Assembly: GCA_963942565.1 (NCBI GenBank)
Contig: OZ012690.1
Coordinates: 16,802,975-16,866,974, forward strand
DNA length: 64,000 bases
Direction of reading: 5' to 3'
From: Maea johnstoni
Lineage: Eukaryota > Annelida > Polychaeta > Spionida > Magelonidae
Shown one piece after another: positions 25,301 through 35,580 of this stretch (the first letter of the stretch is position 1; every line of letters begins with the position of its first letter). The notes under the pieces were generated by a model that made no database searches, was not told the origin of the DNA, and was given only the letters and a program-made list of their open reading frames with translations. The translations under genes and the position numbers were made by a program.

Positions 25301-26828
25301 AATATGAGATGTACCGAACTGAAGCTGTTAACTTTTTCTTAAAGAATAAAGGTGCAGCAGAGGACGAAAGAGAAAACGAAGTAGTAGCGTCTGTTGAAAA
25401 GTATAAAGGCTTGACACTGGTAAGGAAACTACAAGTCTAACCTGCATTAAAAGACCACCCTCAGTGAGACCAAAATATGGTCTCTTAAGACAGGTGGTGT
25501 TAATAGAGGGTCATTAAAAAATGTCAGACCAAGGGAAATGAAACTGTGGTCTCTTAATAAGGGTGGTCTCTTAGGCAGGTCTGACTGTATTTGATTGATT
25601 CATCATGAACTAATATTGATTATCAAAGAAACTCCTACTTAAATTTTTCACCAAACATTATTTTCAAAGATAACTGGAGGCCAGATTGAAGATTTTAATA
25701 CCATATTTGCAGACTTTTTCTAATATGCTGTTTTATCAATGTTCAATACAGCAAGTAACTACCTTTGCAAAATTATCCAAACCTACCTCCCCAACTTTCT
25801 TCCTTCCCCCTCCAGTGGTAGTACCTCCATAGAACAGATGTACACTTCTCTAACTCAGATGTTATTTTTCCCTTTGTGTTTGTTATCAGGATGAACTCCA
25901 GGATATTGTCAACAAGGAGACAACAGCATCGAATGCAATCAAGACACTGATGACAACCCTTTTTGAGGTAGAGGAACTTGTGAACTCCTCATTGTTGGGT
26001 CTGCACACCAACAAGAAAGCTCTCAAAAAGTCTGCTTTGGATGAAAAGAAGAGACTAATCATTGAGAGTGAGTTCATCTTGCATTGTCTCAAAAATAAAA
26101 TTTGACTTCCTTTTCATGTAATTGCATTCACAAGAGTTTTAAAGAATGTACCTCAGACCTTGATGTCAAGGTCATCAACGTTCAAACTTCAAAGGCATTT
26201 ATTCTGAAAGCCTGCATGACTTCCTTTATAGGTTATCATGTTCAATAGATTTAAGTTATTGCGTAACCTGTTGGTGCATGGGCGGATGGAAAGATCAGTG
26301 GTGAAAATAGACAAGAGCCCACCGTTCTGCTTCTACCAAAAATTTGAATGGGCTGGTGATTGTCTATGTTTACTTGCCTAGAAAGTCTGCTAAATGTTCT
26401 AACCACACTCATTTAGTAAGCATCACATCCAGTTTCACATATTTCTACAATAGATTTTAATTGTAACAATTCATTAATTTAGCAAAATTAACCATGAATG
26501 TTCAGTTATGAAATGCCTGTTGGCTACCATTTTGGTTTTCAAAGTGATGTGGACCCCTAATTTTTCTGGTGGACCACTAGACTATTTATTTTGATTGACC
26601 GTTTGACCACCGGTGCTTAGCAAACTTTTCAGCACTGCAGATGGGCAGAAGGATGGACAGACAGATGGATGTAATTTTGCATACTTTTATTTGTTTTTCT
26701 TTATAGAATTAGTCATTGAGAAATTCAACTGTTCCTTGGTGGAAACCAGAACCAAGATGAGGAACCGGATGCGGCTTATCAAGAACATGCATACTATCCC
26801 TGCAGATGATGAAGATGGAGACTTGTAG
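22393..26828 (+). CDS. BEN-domain protein, 7 exons
   Basis: The predicted 497-residue protein uses exons 22393-22579, 23049-23114, 23475-23618, 24056-24777, 25345-25419, 25890-26067 and 26707-26828. Every junction has GT..AG borders and keeps the frame (phases 1,1,1,0,0,1). The N-terminal part (1-62: FAVLEWPDDG..VGDSGMCLYPG) resembles the small leading domain of other BEN proteins. A basic stretch KRKKDG..KRRKQ (about 93-115) is a likely nuclear signal. A long Ser/Gln-rich linker follows, then a short coiled coil (MKNELSSLKHDVERLKKRLK, about 354-373), then the BEN domain (about 396-485: LFEVEELVNSSLLG, LKKSALDEKKRLIIE, RTKMRNRMRLIKNM) and an acidic tail. BEN domains bind DNA or chromatin factors. 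The head-to-head transposase suggests a transposon accessory protein; a captured host gene is the alternative. Middle exon borders are less certain than the ends. Confidence 0.8.
23209..23329 (+). other. possible unused or alternative exon in intron 2 of the BEN gene
   Basis: An open stretch (QNPCQENEQKCRRGLRRSYV..) follows GGTCCAG and looks richer in CpG than the intron around it. Its phase (0) does not fit the phase-1 donor before it, so it was left out of the CDS. Confidence 0.2.
25432..25587. repeat. Tc1/mariner-like MITE in BEN-gene intron 5
   Basis: A 156-bp palindromic element: CAAGTCTAACCTGCATTAA at the left and the complement-like CTTAGGCAGGTCTGACTG at the right, with TA on both sides (25430-25431, 25588-25589). 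GACCACCCT/GGGTGGTCTC are inner inverted blocks. It starts 12 bp after the exon-5 donor. Confidence 0.75.
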
Positions 26829-27990
26829 AGTCACAAGGGGTGTAGGAGCTGCCCATGAGAATCAGATGCTATTGTGAAAGAGAGAACTTTTAAAATCCAG
26901 TTGCATAGTCATAATTTTTGAATAACAGTTAAGCTGTTAACCGAGTTATTTGAGTTTGTATGTAATTTTATAGGTGTCTCAGGAGACCCTTAACCAGGGA
27001 GGTCAAATTATTGTGTTGCCTATGCCAGGGTGATAGTATGTAATCAAGTGGTAGTGAGAAAAACTTTGGTTTTGTAAGGTCCAATTTGTAGATTAAAGTT
27101 CTTATTCATGAGAGTTCTTGCCAAATAATTGGAAAAGATTTGTTAATTTCAAATGTTTTCTATTGTCTAAGCTTTGTTACTTTTGAATATTATTAGCTAT
27201 TAAGATTGCTTTAAATGATTCAAGTAAAGCTGATAATACTGGATACCAAAACCTGTAGCCTCAGTATTGATCAGTGCTCAAGTTTTATGAAGATAAGTGT
27301 TTTGAAGATAAGAGTTTACTGCTTGTAGCAAAGGTTTTGAAATAAGGCCAGTACGATTTTACAGTTCGTCTTATGGATTTTTTGGCCACCCAAAACTTAG
27401 TCTGACTAAAAAAGAAATGTTGGTGTCATGGAATTTTTTTTCGCCCTCAAAATATGTTTATTACACTATCCTTATACATACTATAATGTTCAGCACTAAT
27501 TTGATTGAATTAAATAGTTTCAAATACTAGTAAGTAAATGTACACCATTCACACTTTTTAAGTATTAGCTTTTAAGAATGTGTTTAAGAGCTTCAAGTAA
27601 GCTTATGATACAAGATACCAAAGCCTGTAGCCTCAGTAGATAGTAATTGTTTGTAATTGAGGTTCTCTCTTTGTAAGATTTTAATTGAGCTGATCACAAA
27701 TCATTTAAGAATTCTGACTTTCGTCAGAGTTTAGTGCTTATAGTGAAGGTTTATTTTGTGATAATGTGATAATCTTTAATTTCATTACTAAGAGTTATAA
27801 GTTACAGCCCTTCAATTTTCTAACTGTACCAAAAGGTATGCATGGTATTAATGGCTGAGTGAGATTTCATTTTGGGAGTTTGCTTATAAATGTGAAACTG
27901 TGATTCAATTGGTTTGAATGAAAAAAGTGCAATATGTTAACTAGGACACAGACTGTTCATAATATTGTTGATTATTTTGTTAAAATAAAA
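26829..27990 (+). other. probable 3' UTR of the BEN gene with poly(A) signal
   Basis: No further coding. AATAAA at 27984-27989 is the best poly(A) signal. The region holds two diverged copies, about 360 bp apart, of a block with CAAGTAA..GATACCAAA(A/G)CCTGTAGCCTCAGTA (near 27223 and 27593), implying an old tandem duplication. Confidence 0.5.
27984..27989 (+). terminator. poly(A) signal AATAAA for the BEN gene
   Basis: Exact AATAAA about 1.16 kb downstream of the stop, before the right motif array. Position is the only support. Confidence 0.4.
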
Positions 27991-28039
27991 GGTTCATTAT
28001 TTGAAAATAACCTTGTGTTGAAATCACTGATTATAAATG

Positions 28040-28330
28040 TCGAAGCTAGTTTCAGGAAGCTAGGATGTATCAGGTTGTTGCTACTACCTTGTATTTAATC
28101 CCATGTTATCACACAGCGGTTTGGTATAGGCTTATCCTAACTTGTATGAGAAAGTTACAGAGCCTCAAGGAGCTAGGATGTATCAGCTAGATGCTAATCC
28201 AACCATATTCCAGCTCATCACAAATTACCAAGTATAAGAAAAAGCGAAGCTTTTTTGTATCAGCTTGTCCTAGCTTTTTTAAGAAAATTGCAACTGTGTC
28301 AAGAAGCCAGGATGTAGTAGGTCTCTTCTA
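28040..28330. repeat. right subterminal motif array of the CACTA-like unit
   Basis: AGCTAGGATGTATCA at 28058-28072 and 28171-28185 and the variant AGCCAGGATGTAGTA at 28305, mirror-oriented to the array at 15.65-15.96 kb. TTGTCCTAGCT at 28265 is an opposite-strand relative. Confidence 0.6.
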
Positions 28331-28450
28331 CTATCTTCGATTAGGTACTAGCTGATTGCAGCTTATTCAAGCCGAATTACCGTATGACCTAGTAAAGACT
28401 ATCCAAGTTTATCCCAATTGAAATACAAGAAAATCTCAGTTATTATGTAT

Positions 28451-29280
28451 AAGGTAATGCGAGAATAAGTTTGGATAAATCAAGCTTATCCAAGAACCAA
28501 ATGGTTAGGGTAATCCTTAATTGCGAGGCAGACATACATACATTATTTATTTTTGAAGCGCATAGATATGAAATCTCAATGAATATAGAAAAACATGACA
28601 AATAACATTTTTAAGTCTCAAATCAATGAACTTTTCTTTATTTTCTTTGATAAAATCTTTAGTTTGGTTTATAATTAAAGGGGCACTAATTATATGGTAA
28701 AATATGCAAATCATTATTTACCCTTTATCGAGGAATGTGTATAACTATAGTAATTCTCTGTTGCTATGTTGTGATAGCTGATGTGGGCAGTGTGTGCTTT
28801 ATCAGTGGGGTCTTATATACAATATATATATCAACGTGTTTTCCCACAGTACTATGACATTCTACATAGAACATTCAACTCTTGCACCATGGCAACAAGG
28901 GTGAGAGAAACAAAACAAGTGGAATGTCTTGCTAGTGTATTTATCATAACTAAATGTCTTCAAACACTCCAATTCTCCAAAGCCCTTTTAAAAAATGCAA
29001 CTAATACATGCACATGCTATGGATAGGCTGGATCCATTCACCCTATAATCAGCTGCCCACAAAAACTGCCAATCTTTGAGACTCTATATTAGAAAAAAAT
29101 CTGTTCAGAAGTATCGGAGAGAAATATTCTGCAGATGCCTTAATACTGCACTTATGGTCTGGAACAAATGGAAATGGAATATTATGTATAAAGCTAAGTA
29201 ATATTTTAAAGAGATATTTGACCGAAAGTTGTTGTTTCTGTTTGGCTTGACAATGTTTCAAGTATCACTCCATTTGATGA
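28451..29280. other. intergenic, nothing recognised
   Basis: AT-rich. An ORF at 28781-29026 has no domain and no coding-like features. Confidence 0.35.
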
Positions 29281-29283
29281 GTT

Positions 29284-29512
29284 ATTTTTAATGTTGATGA
29301 GAAATTTCTTAAATTGTCAATTTTAAGCAATTGTAATTGAACTGAACTTTGTTCACCTCAATATAATTCCCATGGCATTGTGCCTTGTTTGCCTTGTTTT
29401 AGTAAATACATGTTAATGGTTGCATTCTTAGTAAACTGTGGTCACCCGTGAAAAATAGGATGCCCCAAAAATATACAATTACCAATATCTGGCACTCCTG
29501 GCTATAAGACCT
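29284..29512 (+). repeat. hAT-like MITE, family A, 5'-truncated
   Basis: Carries TTGATGAGAAATTTCTTAAA, AAAAATAGGATGCCCC and the terminal CTCCTGGCTATAAGACC found in the copy at 45830-46138. The left end is missing. Confidence 0.55.
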
Positions 29513-29625
29513 TGCTTTCAGATATGAGAGGGTTAATGATAATTTCCTTCCATTACTCCTGATGGGCAATTTAATCACCAAAGCCTGATGGAGACAGCTG
29601 CCTGATCCTTGCTGGAATAATCTTT

Positions 29626-29830
29626 AAGTCCCCTGCCAAATTGGAAAATTCCCCTGTGAGCAAAAACAAGGCTTGGTGCAATGTGCATTTCCTCACTTTA
29701 AGACCCCCGCAATATTGGAAAAATTCCCCTGTGATCAGAAAGAGGCTTGTCTGCCAGAGGCGCTCCTCACTTTAAGCCCCTTGCCAAATTGGAAAATCTC
29801 CTAGTAATCAAAAACAAGGCTGGGTAGTTA
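29626..29830. repeat. 73-bp minisatellite, 3 units
   Basis: TTTAAGTCCCCTGCCAAATTGG-type starts recur about every 73 bp (29626, 29699, 29772), each followed by AAATTCCCCTGTGA/TAATC. A further partial unit (AGTCCCTTGCCAAATGG) follows the MITE at about 30085. Confidence 0.75.
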
Positions 29831-29864
29831 AGACGTTCCGTTTAGCGCACTGCAAAGTTCGCTA

Positions 29865-30078
29865 TAACCCTTCCAATGCTAAAGCTACTTTCGTTCAAAG
29901 GACAAGGCTGCAAAGGTTTTTGAAAACCATGTTAACCCTGTGTTGTTGGTACTCATTAGATAGCTCTCACTGAGTACTCTTAGATGAGTACCCATATGCC
30001 AGGGTTTCAGTCATTTTTTTCACATTTTTTGCATCATTTTGTATAGGCAAAATTAGCCACCAGCAGCATAAGGGTTAA
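29865..30078 (-). repeat. piggyBac-like MITE, family D, reverse copy
   Basis: Reads CCCTTCCAATGCTAAAGCTAC at the left and CCACCAGCAGCATAAGGG-TTAA at the right. The left target is ATAA rather than TTAA. It separates the minisatellite from a further unit. Confidence 0.8.
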
Positions 30079-30470
30079 GATGGGAGTCCCTTGCCAAATG
30101 GGGATGTATTCCTAAGTGGCTGGGAAGCGGTGAACCCATTTTCCATTTCCTTAACTCTATAAAGCCAAACTTTTACAATAGAAGGTTCCTTGGCCTACTA
30201 CTAAGACATATGAAGATGAGGAATTTCTTTTAAGGTTTCTTTATCACGCATTATTAGATAAACCCTTCCAATGCCACACACATATTTTGAAATGAATTAA
30301 ACATGTAAGTGTTAATGAATCTCCCAAAGTATTTACTTCTTAATTGCTTGGTGGAATAATAGATATTTATTTAGAAAAAGGTGCGGTCATGACCTCATGA
30401 GTCAAAATGGTGGTGTGCTCATGAGTTGATCTCCCTCTGTGAACTTAAGTGCAGCTATATATATAATTAA

Positions 30471-30692
30471 TAAACCCTAATATGCTGCTCATTGGTGGCT
30501 TCAAAGTTGACCAATACAAAATAATGCAAAAATTATGAATAATCACTGAAACTCTTGCAAATGGGTACTCATCTGAGAGTACTCTGAGAGGGCTATCCAA
30601 TGAGTACCAACATGACAGGGTTTAGATGGTTTCCAAAAATCTTTGCATTCTTGTGCATTGGGTGAAAGTAGCCTCAGCATTGGAAGGGTTAT
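30471..30692 (+). repeat. piggyBac-like MITE, family D
   Basis: Forward copy with the GGGTACTCATCTGAGAGTA landmark and CAGCATTGGAAGGG end. Flanks TAAA and TTAT have drifted from TTAA. Confidence 0.75.
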
Positions 30693-31101
30693 AGAGGATA
30701 CTACATATATGTGATCTATGGGATTCTTATGGAGGAGAAACACAGCTGGCTGCGCTGTTGGGCCGGTTCAGGAACACCACCAATATCCCTTGCTGAATAA
30801 AGGCTAGGCAGTGTGTACGACTGTTAATTAGATCATTTCTCTCAATGCACAGCCGGCACTCTTTTCACCAAGCTTTAATTAAATCCCTTGCCAAAATCAG
30901 CATGCATAGCAAAGTTGCTCTGAGGCATTGGGACCATTATCTTTATCAATCACTCTATGAGGTCATTTTTTTTGTCTGAATCGGCTTCTTGCATTTTGTC
31001 GGTAATCTAGAGAGAGAGGAAGAAGCGAAGGGAGGTCAGTATAGAGGAAAGTACTCTTTTAAACCACTCCAACTCCCTTGCATTTTGTTGGATGGCCAAG
31101 T

Positions 31102-31103
<2 letters not shown>

Positions 31104-31190
<87 letters not shown>
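31104..31190. repeat. (GA)n microsatellite
   Basis: About 87 bp of uninterrupted GA dinucleotides. Open frames across it in several frames are artefacts. Confidence 0.97.
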
Positions 31191-31192
<2 letters not shown>

Positions 31193-31219
31193 CACAGGGA
31201 TTTCATGTACATGCTGACT

Positions 31220-31442
31220 TTAACCCTACATATGCTGCTGGCGGCTAATTTGGCCAATACAAAATGATGCAAAAAACCTGTAAAATGACTGAAACCCTGG
31301 CACATGGGTACTTAAATCTGAGAGTAGTCAGCGAGAGCTATCCAATGAATACCATGGCAACAAGACAGGGTTTAGATGAATTTCAAAAAGCTTTGCGTCC
31401 TTGTGCATTAGACAAAAGTAGCCTCAGCATTGTAAGGGTTAA
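31220..31442 (+). repeat. piggyBac-like MITE, family D
   Basis: Flanked by TTAA on both sides, with CCCTACATATGCTGCTGGCGG start and CAGCATTGTAAGGG end. Confidence 0.85.
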
Positions 31443-31741
31443 TTAACACATCCATAACTAACAATCTCCTGCACAAATGTTGTCTGGATCTAATTGTCTG
31501 TTGTCTGGATCTAATTGCTCCTTTGTAAAATATCTTAATAGGAATTCAGTATAATTTCAGTTTAAATTCCATGTGAAATATCAGTAACACTTTGTTAGTG
31601 TCAATAGTTTTGCCCATAAGTTGAGCTCTAATCTATATATGTGGCCCTTAGCTATATATAGTTGTCTAACATTAATATTTGCAGGTTCATTTCTTTTTGA
31701 TTAGGTATTGTGATTGTGATATTGATGATCCTGTGTGGCCT

Positions 31742-31985
31742 TCAATCAGGGAAAGTCAAATTAAAGGGAATGAGGGATAGAAAATAAGTACTGCAATCCT
31801 TCAGTTCAAGTCTGGGAGAGTCAAATTAAAGGGAAGGATGGGGTAGAAATTACTGCAATCCTGCCCTTCAAGTCTGAGAGAGTTGAATCAAAGGGAATGA
31901 GGGTATACTGCAAATCCATCCCTTATTTTGGGAGAGTCAAACTAGAGGGGATTTTAATGGGTATAGAAAATAACGTAATCCTGCA
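31742..31985. repeat. 60-67-bp minisatellite, 4 units
   Basis: GAGAGTCAAATTAAAGGGAA or close variants recur at about 31750, 31817, 31877 and 31934, each followed by GGTATAGAAAATAA and TGCAATCCT-like blocks. Confidence 0.8.
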
Positions 31986-31994
31986 CACTGTTTA

Positions 31995-32131
31995 GGCCTA
32001 AAAAAGGTGTTTGTTTCCTGTATTCAAAAAAATCCCTACCAAAAAAATAATGCAGAAAAAAACATTTTTACCTACCTACCTACCCTATTTTTTTTCAGAC
32101 CGTTACAGGAAACAAACTTTTTTTCTTGGCC
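31995..32131. repeat. Harbinger-like MITE, family C, internally deleted
   Basis: Starts GGCCTAAAAAAGG and ends TTTTTCTTGGCC, with TTA on both sides (31992-31994, 32132-32134). At 137 bp it lacks the central AAAATGTGTGTTTTATGCA block of full copies. Confidence 0.8.
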
Positions 32132-32531
32132 TTATAGCTTGCAGGCTATAGTATGTCGATGCAGGCGTGCAGTTCTCTAGACCTATCCATGTGGAAGTAT
32201 TCAGCCACCCTGGGATATGAAAGGCAATGATCAAAGGGAACAATGCTCTTTGTAAAATAACTTCCTGTGTTTGTAGACTGATCCATCAGAGTTACTCATG
32301 GTAGGTGTAGACTTATGTGATGTCAATGAAATCTGTAGCGACAGCCGCCATGGTGATGCAATTCATGTGTTTCCATGGCAATCTCCTTCACAAAGGAAGC
32401 CGCACCAAGGGCATAATATATGTCACATTGAGGAGAGAAGTTGTTGTAGACAGCTGATAAGAGGAGTGCTCTGCCAACATGTTCATTGTGGCTATGATTT
32501 GATAAGGCATGGGTGTCTACACACTGTAAGT

Positions 32532-32716
<185 letters not shown>

Positions 32717-32754
32717 AAGTTGATTTGCTATAATGCAGTTTTTTATCTTTGAAG

Positions 32755-32845
32755 GAGGTACTGTTTGTACCATGTCTTCAGGGAGAAATGTACAGAATGC
32801 AAGCATAGGAATGGAGATGGAAGCTTCCAAGTTACATTACACAAG
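32755..32845 (+). CDS. weak candidate first coding exon, unknown gene
   Basis: A pyrimidine-rich TTTTTTATCTTTGAAG could be an acceptor. ACCATGT at 32770 is a fair start context, and MSSGRNVQNASIGMEMEASK.. runs open to ACAAG|GTAAAA. I find no partner exon that continues this frame: joined to the exon at 44069 it would meet a stop at once, so at most it would be 5' UTR of that gene. Confidence 0.2.
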
Positions 32846-34410
32846 GTAAAACAGTAATCTTCTTTATTAGCTAATAGTATTTTTACTTCATCTAGTAGGT
32901 CCATATATACAACTAATCATACATAAGGTGTTGAATGGAATGGGACTTTAATTATCAGAATGTGTACTATGTACAATTAAAGGTTTAACTTTGACTATAT
33001 GAAATAGTTGTCAGTATAGGACATAATAATACCCATTGGCAATGAAAAGTTGAACACGATCCACTATTTCCAGTTATTCTCTATTTAGTTCGCAACTTCC
33101 TTGATATGCCTGAAGCGGGAACGCAAACAGACAGCATGCATGTATGAGCTAATATGTCATCTCGATAACAATTAGACCTGACTTGGCTATATTGAGACTG
33201 CATGCCTTGTAAATATAAGATGAACGATTCAAACATTTTGTGCATCATATTTGTGTAATTACCAATATACTAATTACATGTTGTGGCAGTTTGGTGGTTT
33301 ACTATTGGTATAAGTTCACCATGAGTCAGTCATGGGTCTACCAATCAATTGGATGTTTGAAATTAGTTTAATGACATTAAAATTGATTTAATGAAATTCT
33401 TGCCTAAAATTGTTTATTTAATTATTTTGATGTCCAAACGAAGCCATGACGATTCCTGTCAGCCATTGTCGTCATCCTTTTACTGTACATAATAACTTAT
33501 AAGTATCATGAGTTTATTATATTAGTTCAATTAGTGTCGGCTGAGTCAGTTTGAGGAGATTTCTGCCAATGACAGGTAGTTGGTGGACGTGAGTGTTTTT
33601 GCCACAAAGTGATGATTCTAAATGTTCATACGACATAGTTGCCCTGGTAAAGTGTTGGCTAAATTGATATGGTCATTTTTTTTTAAATTTTGTAAAGATA
33701 GTCAGTTTAAAAAAAATGCAAAGCAAAATTTTGGATTAATTCAAATGGACATTATGTTTTTCAAATACTTTCTGGAGTTCGTTGCCACTTCAGAAATATA
33801 GCGTCTTTTTAGACTGACTCTGCGAGGACTTGTTTTTAAAACCTCTTCATGCCTGTTAAATGCTGTGTAGATTGAGACCTGGCCATTTTTGAAAATTACC
33901 AGTGTTACATTTTAGAAAGATGTTGATGTTCAAATGATGCCTTGACCTCCTGCTGGCTTAAAGGCCCTTATTGTTTTATTCCAATTAATCAAATAACAAT
34001 TTATATCAATGAGTACTGTAAATTCTCAGTAATTTGGGACACTTTTCAATAATTGCTATTTTTACAGAGTGGGTGGCTCATGCTTTCTGAAAATACCTTG
34101 ATGTTGTATCAGGAAGATTTACAGCTTAAGGTCCATATAGTTTGTGAAATGGCAACTGGCAATAGGTCCGAAGTTGCCCAGATTTCTCATTAATTATCTT
34201 GTAAAATGATAGTGGGCCCAAATTCCGTGGGTGATCTAAATTTGGTACAATGTACGGTAAAAGTGATGAGATTGAGTAGGAGGGGTAATCAGGACTGTGA
34301 GTGACACTGAGTGGGAGTACTACTCTGTGTGCGTCATATGGAGTGATCATATTATGATTAAACCATAATTAGTTGGCATTCATCTGCTCTCTTGCCCTTG
34401 AAACGATTCG
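32846..34410. other. intergenic, nothing recognised
   Basis: AT-rich, without bounded repeats or supported ORFs. Confidence 0.4.
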
Positions 34411-34417
34411 TCTAAAT

Positions 34418-34650
34418 GATTTGAACAATATTTTTAAAAACTCATTTTATATGAAAGAGCATCACTTTGCAAAATATTGCATTTAGTAAGTTATTGGAAT
34501 TGATATCAATAAACATTGATTTAAATGATTTGAATAGTAATTCTAGAAATTCATTTTATATGAAAGAGCATCAATTTTCAAAATGTTGCATTAAGTTACA
34601 AGTTATTGGAATTGATTTCAATTTACATTGATTTTTAAAATCTGTTCCAA
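34418..34650. repeat. 117-bp tandem duplication
   Basis: TCATTTTATATGAAAGAGCA and GTTATTGGAATTGAT recur once each about 117 bp apart, with the same blocks between them in order. Confidence 0.8.
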
Positions 34651-34857
34651 AAATCCCTTCAGGTATACGTAAGATTGCCAATATTTACCCCTTCTAGCAA
34701 TTTTTTCCCAACCTCTTACCTGCATGTGCGATTTAACCAAGTAATTAATACAGACTACCATGAGACATATTTAGTTCTGGGTTCATCAGATACATGATGA
34801 TTTCAAATCGGTACCCGGTATTATCACTATCCCAAAAGGAATGACGTTCTCACTAAT

Positions 34858-35314
34858 AGGCGACAGATACTTGATTAATTGGTTCCCGGATCCTTCCCAG
34901 ACCAATTTTACAGGGTCTGGAGGGAGATTTTTTTAACACATGGAAATATAAGTAGGCAAAAAGTCGGGAGGGAGGTAAAGAAAATAGTGATTTTTTGGTT
35001 AGTATTAAAATACATACTTAAACCATATTTTTGAATATTAAAAGAATGATTTTTTTAATAAGATGATGCATTTCAACAACACTGTATTGCATTGCTATTG
35101 TAATGTTGTATTGCTCTGGTATTAATATTCTTGTAGTTTTGTAGTTAATTACCATCCATCGAAAATCTATTGTAGGTTTGGTGTACCCACTTATGGCTCG
35201 GCGGTAGAGCACCAAATAAAGGTGGGGGTTAACAATCATAACATTTATTTTCCGTCGGGTCTATTCCTCTTTGATTGGTGGATCCGGGAACCAATGAATC
35301 AAGTAACTGTCGCC
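34858..35314. mobile_element. 457-bp palindromic-ended DNA transposon, family K
   Basis: Two 35-bp inverted ends (34859-34893 and 35280-35314) agree at 33 of 35 positions; they begin GGCGACAG and end GGTTCCCGGATCC. No ORF for a transposase and no obvious target duplication, so the family is unknown. Confidence 0.75.
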
Positions 35315-35580
35315 TCAATACAAGGAATTAAAAAGAAACAATTGACAATCCATATATTTAATGTCAATGACAAATGCCCTATTGTAATTTCTATGTATAT
35401 TTTGATCAATATTGCAATGCTGTGAACACAATAGAAACATAAATACTGACCATGTGATCATATAAATGACATGAAGTTCAGTACATGGAAGGTAATTAAT
35501 TTTCTGTAATGTCCTGGGAAATGATTAACATGATGTACTAGAGTATTGTTCAAGTATCTATTACTGACCAATGTGCGTCA

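Larger units (their letters stand above)
15645..28450. mobile_element. putative two-gene EnSpm/CACTA transposon (termini not resolved)
   Basis: The interval encloses a tnp2-type transposase and a divergent BEN-domain gene. Its outer flanks carry the same short motif in mirror orientation: TGATACATCCTAG at 15688-15700 with variants at 15663, 15769 and 15911, and AGCTAGGATGTATCA at 28058-28072 and 28171-28185 with a variant at 28305. Such subterminal inverted motif arrays are where CACTA transposases bind. TACCCTtACCA (near 15648) and its near complement (near 28505) may be the outermost shared block. No matching CACTR..YAGTG termini were found, so the ends are approximate and the unit is an inference. 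Confidence 0.55.

Noticed and set aside
15608-28940. CACTAGCA..TGCTAGTG as the CACTA element termini
   Set aside because: Only 8 bases match and the flanks TGA and TAT do not agree; likely chance.
30989-31305. ORFs across the GA run
   Set aside because: Simple-repeat translation (RE/SL runs) joined to a family-D MITE.
32298-32530. ORF upstream of the CT array (MVGVDLCDVNEICSD..)
   Set aside because: No domain, no clear splice sites, and most of its length is the microsatellite.
35186-35206. tRNA A-box-like TGGCTCGGCGGTAGAGC
   Set aside because: No B box follows and no cloverleaf forms; it lies inside the family K element.
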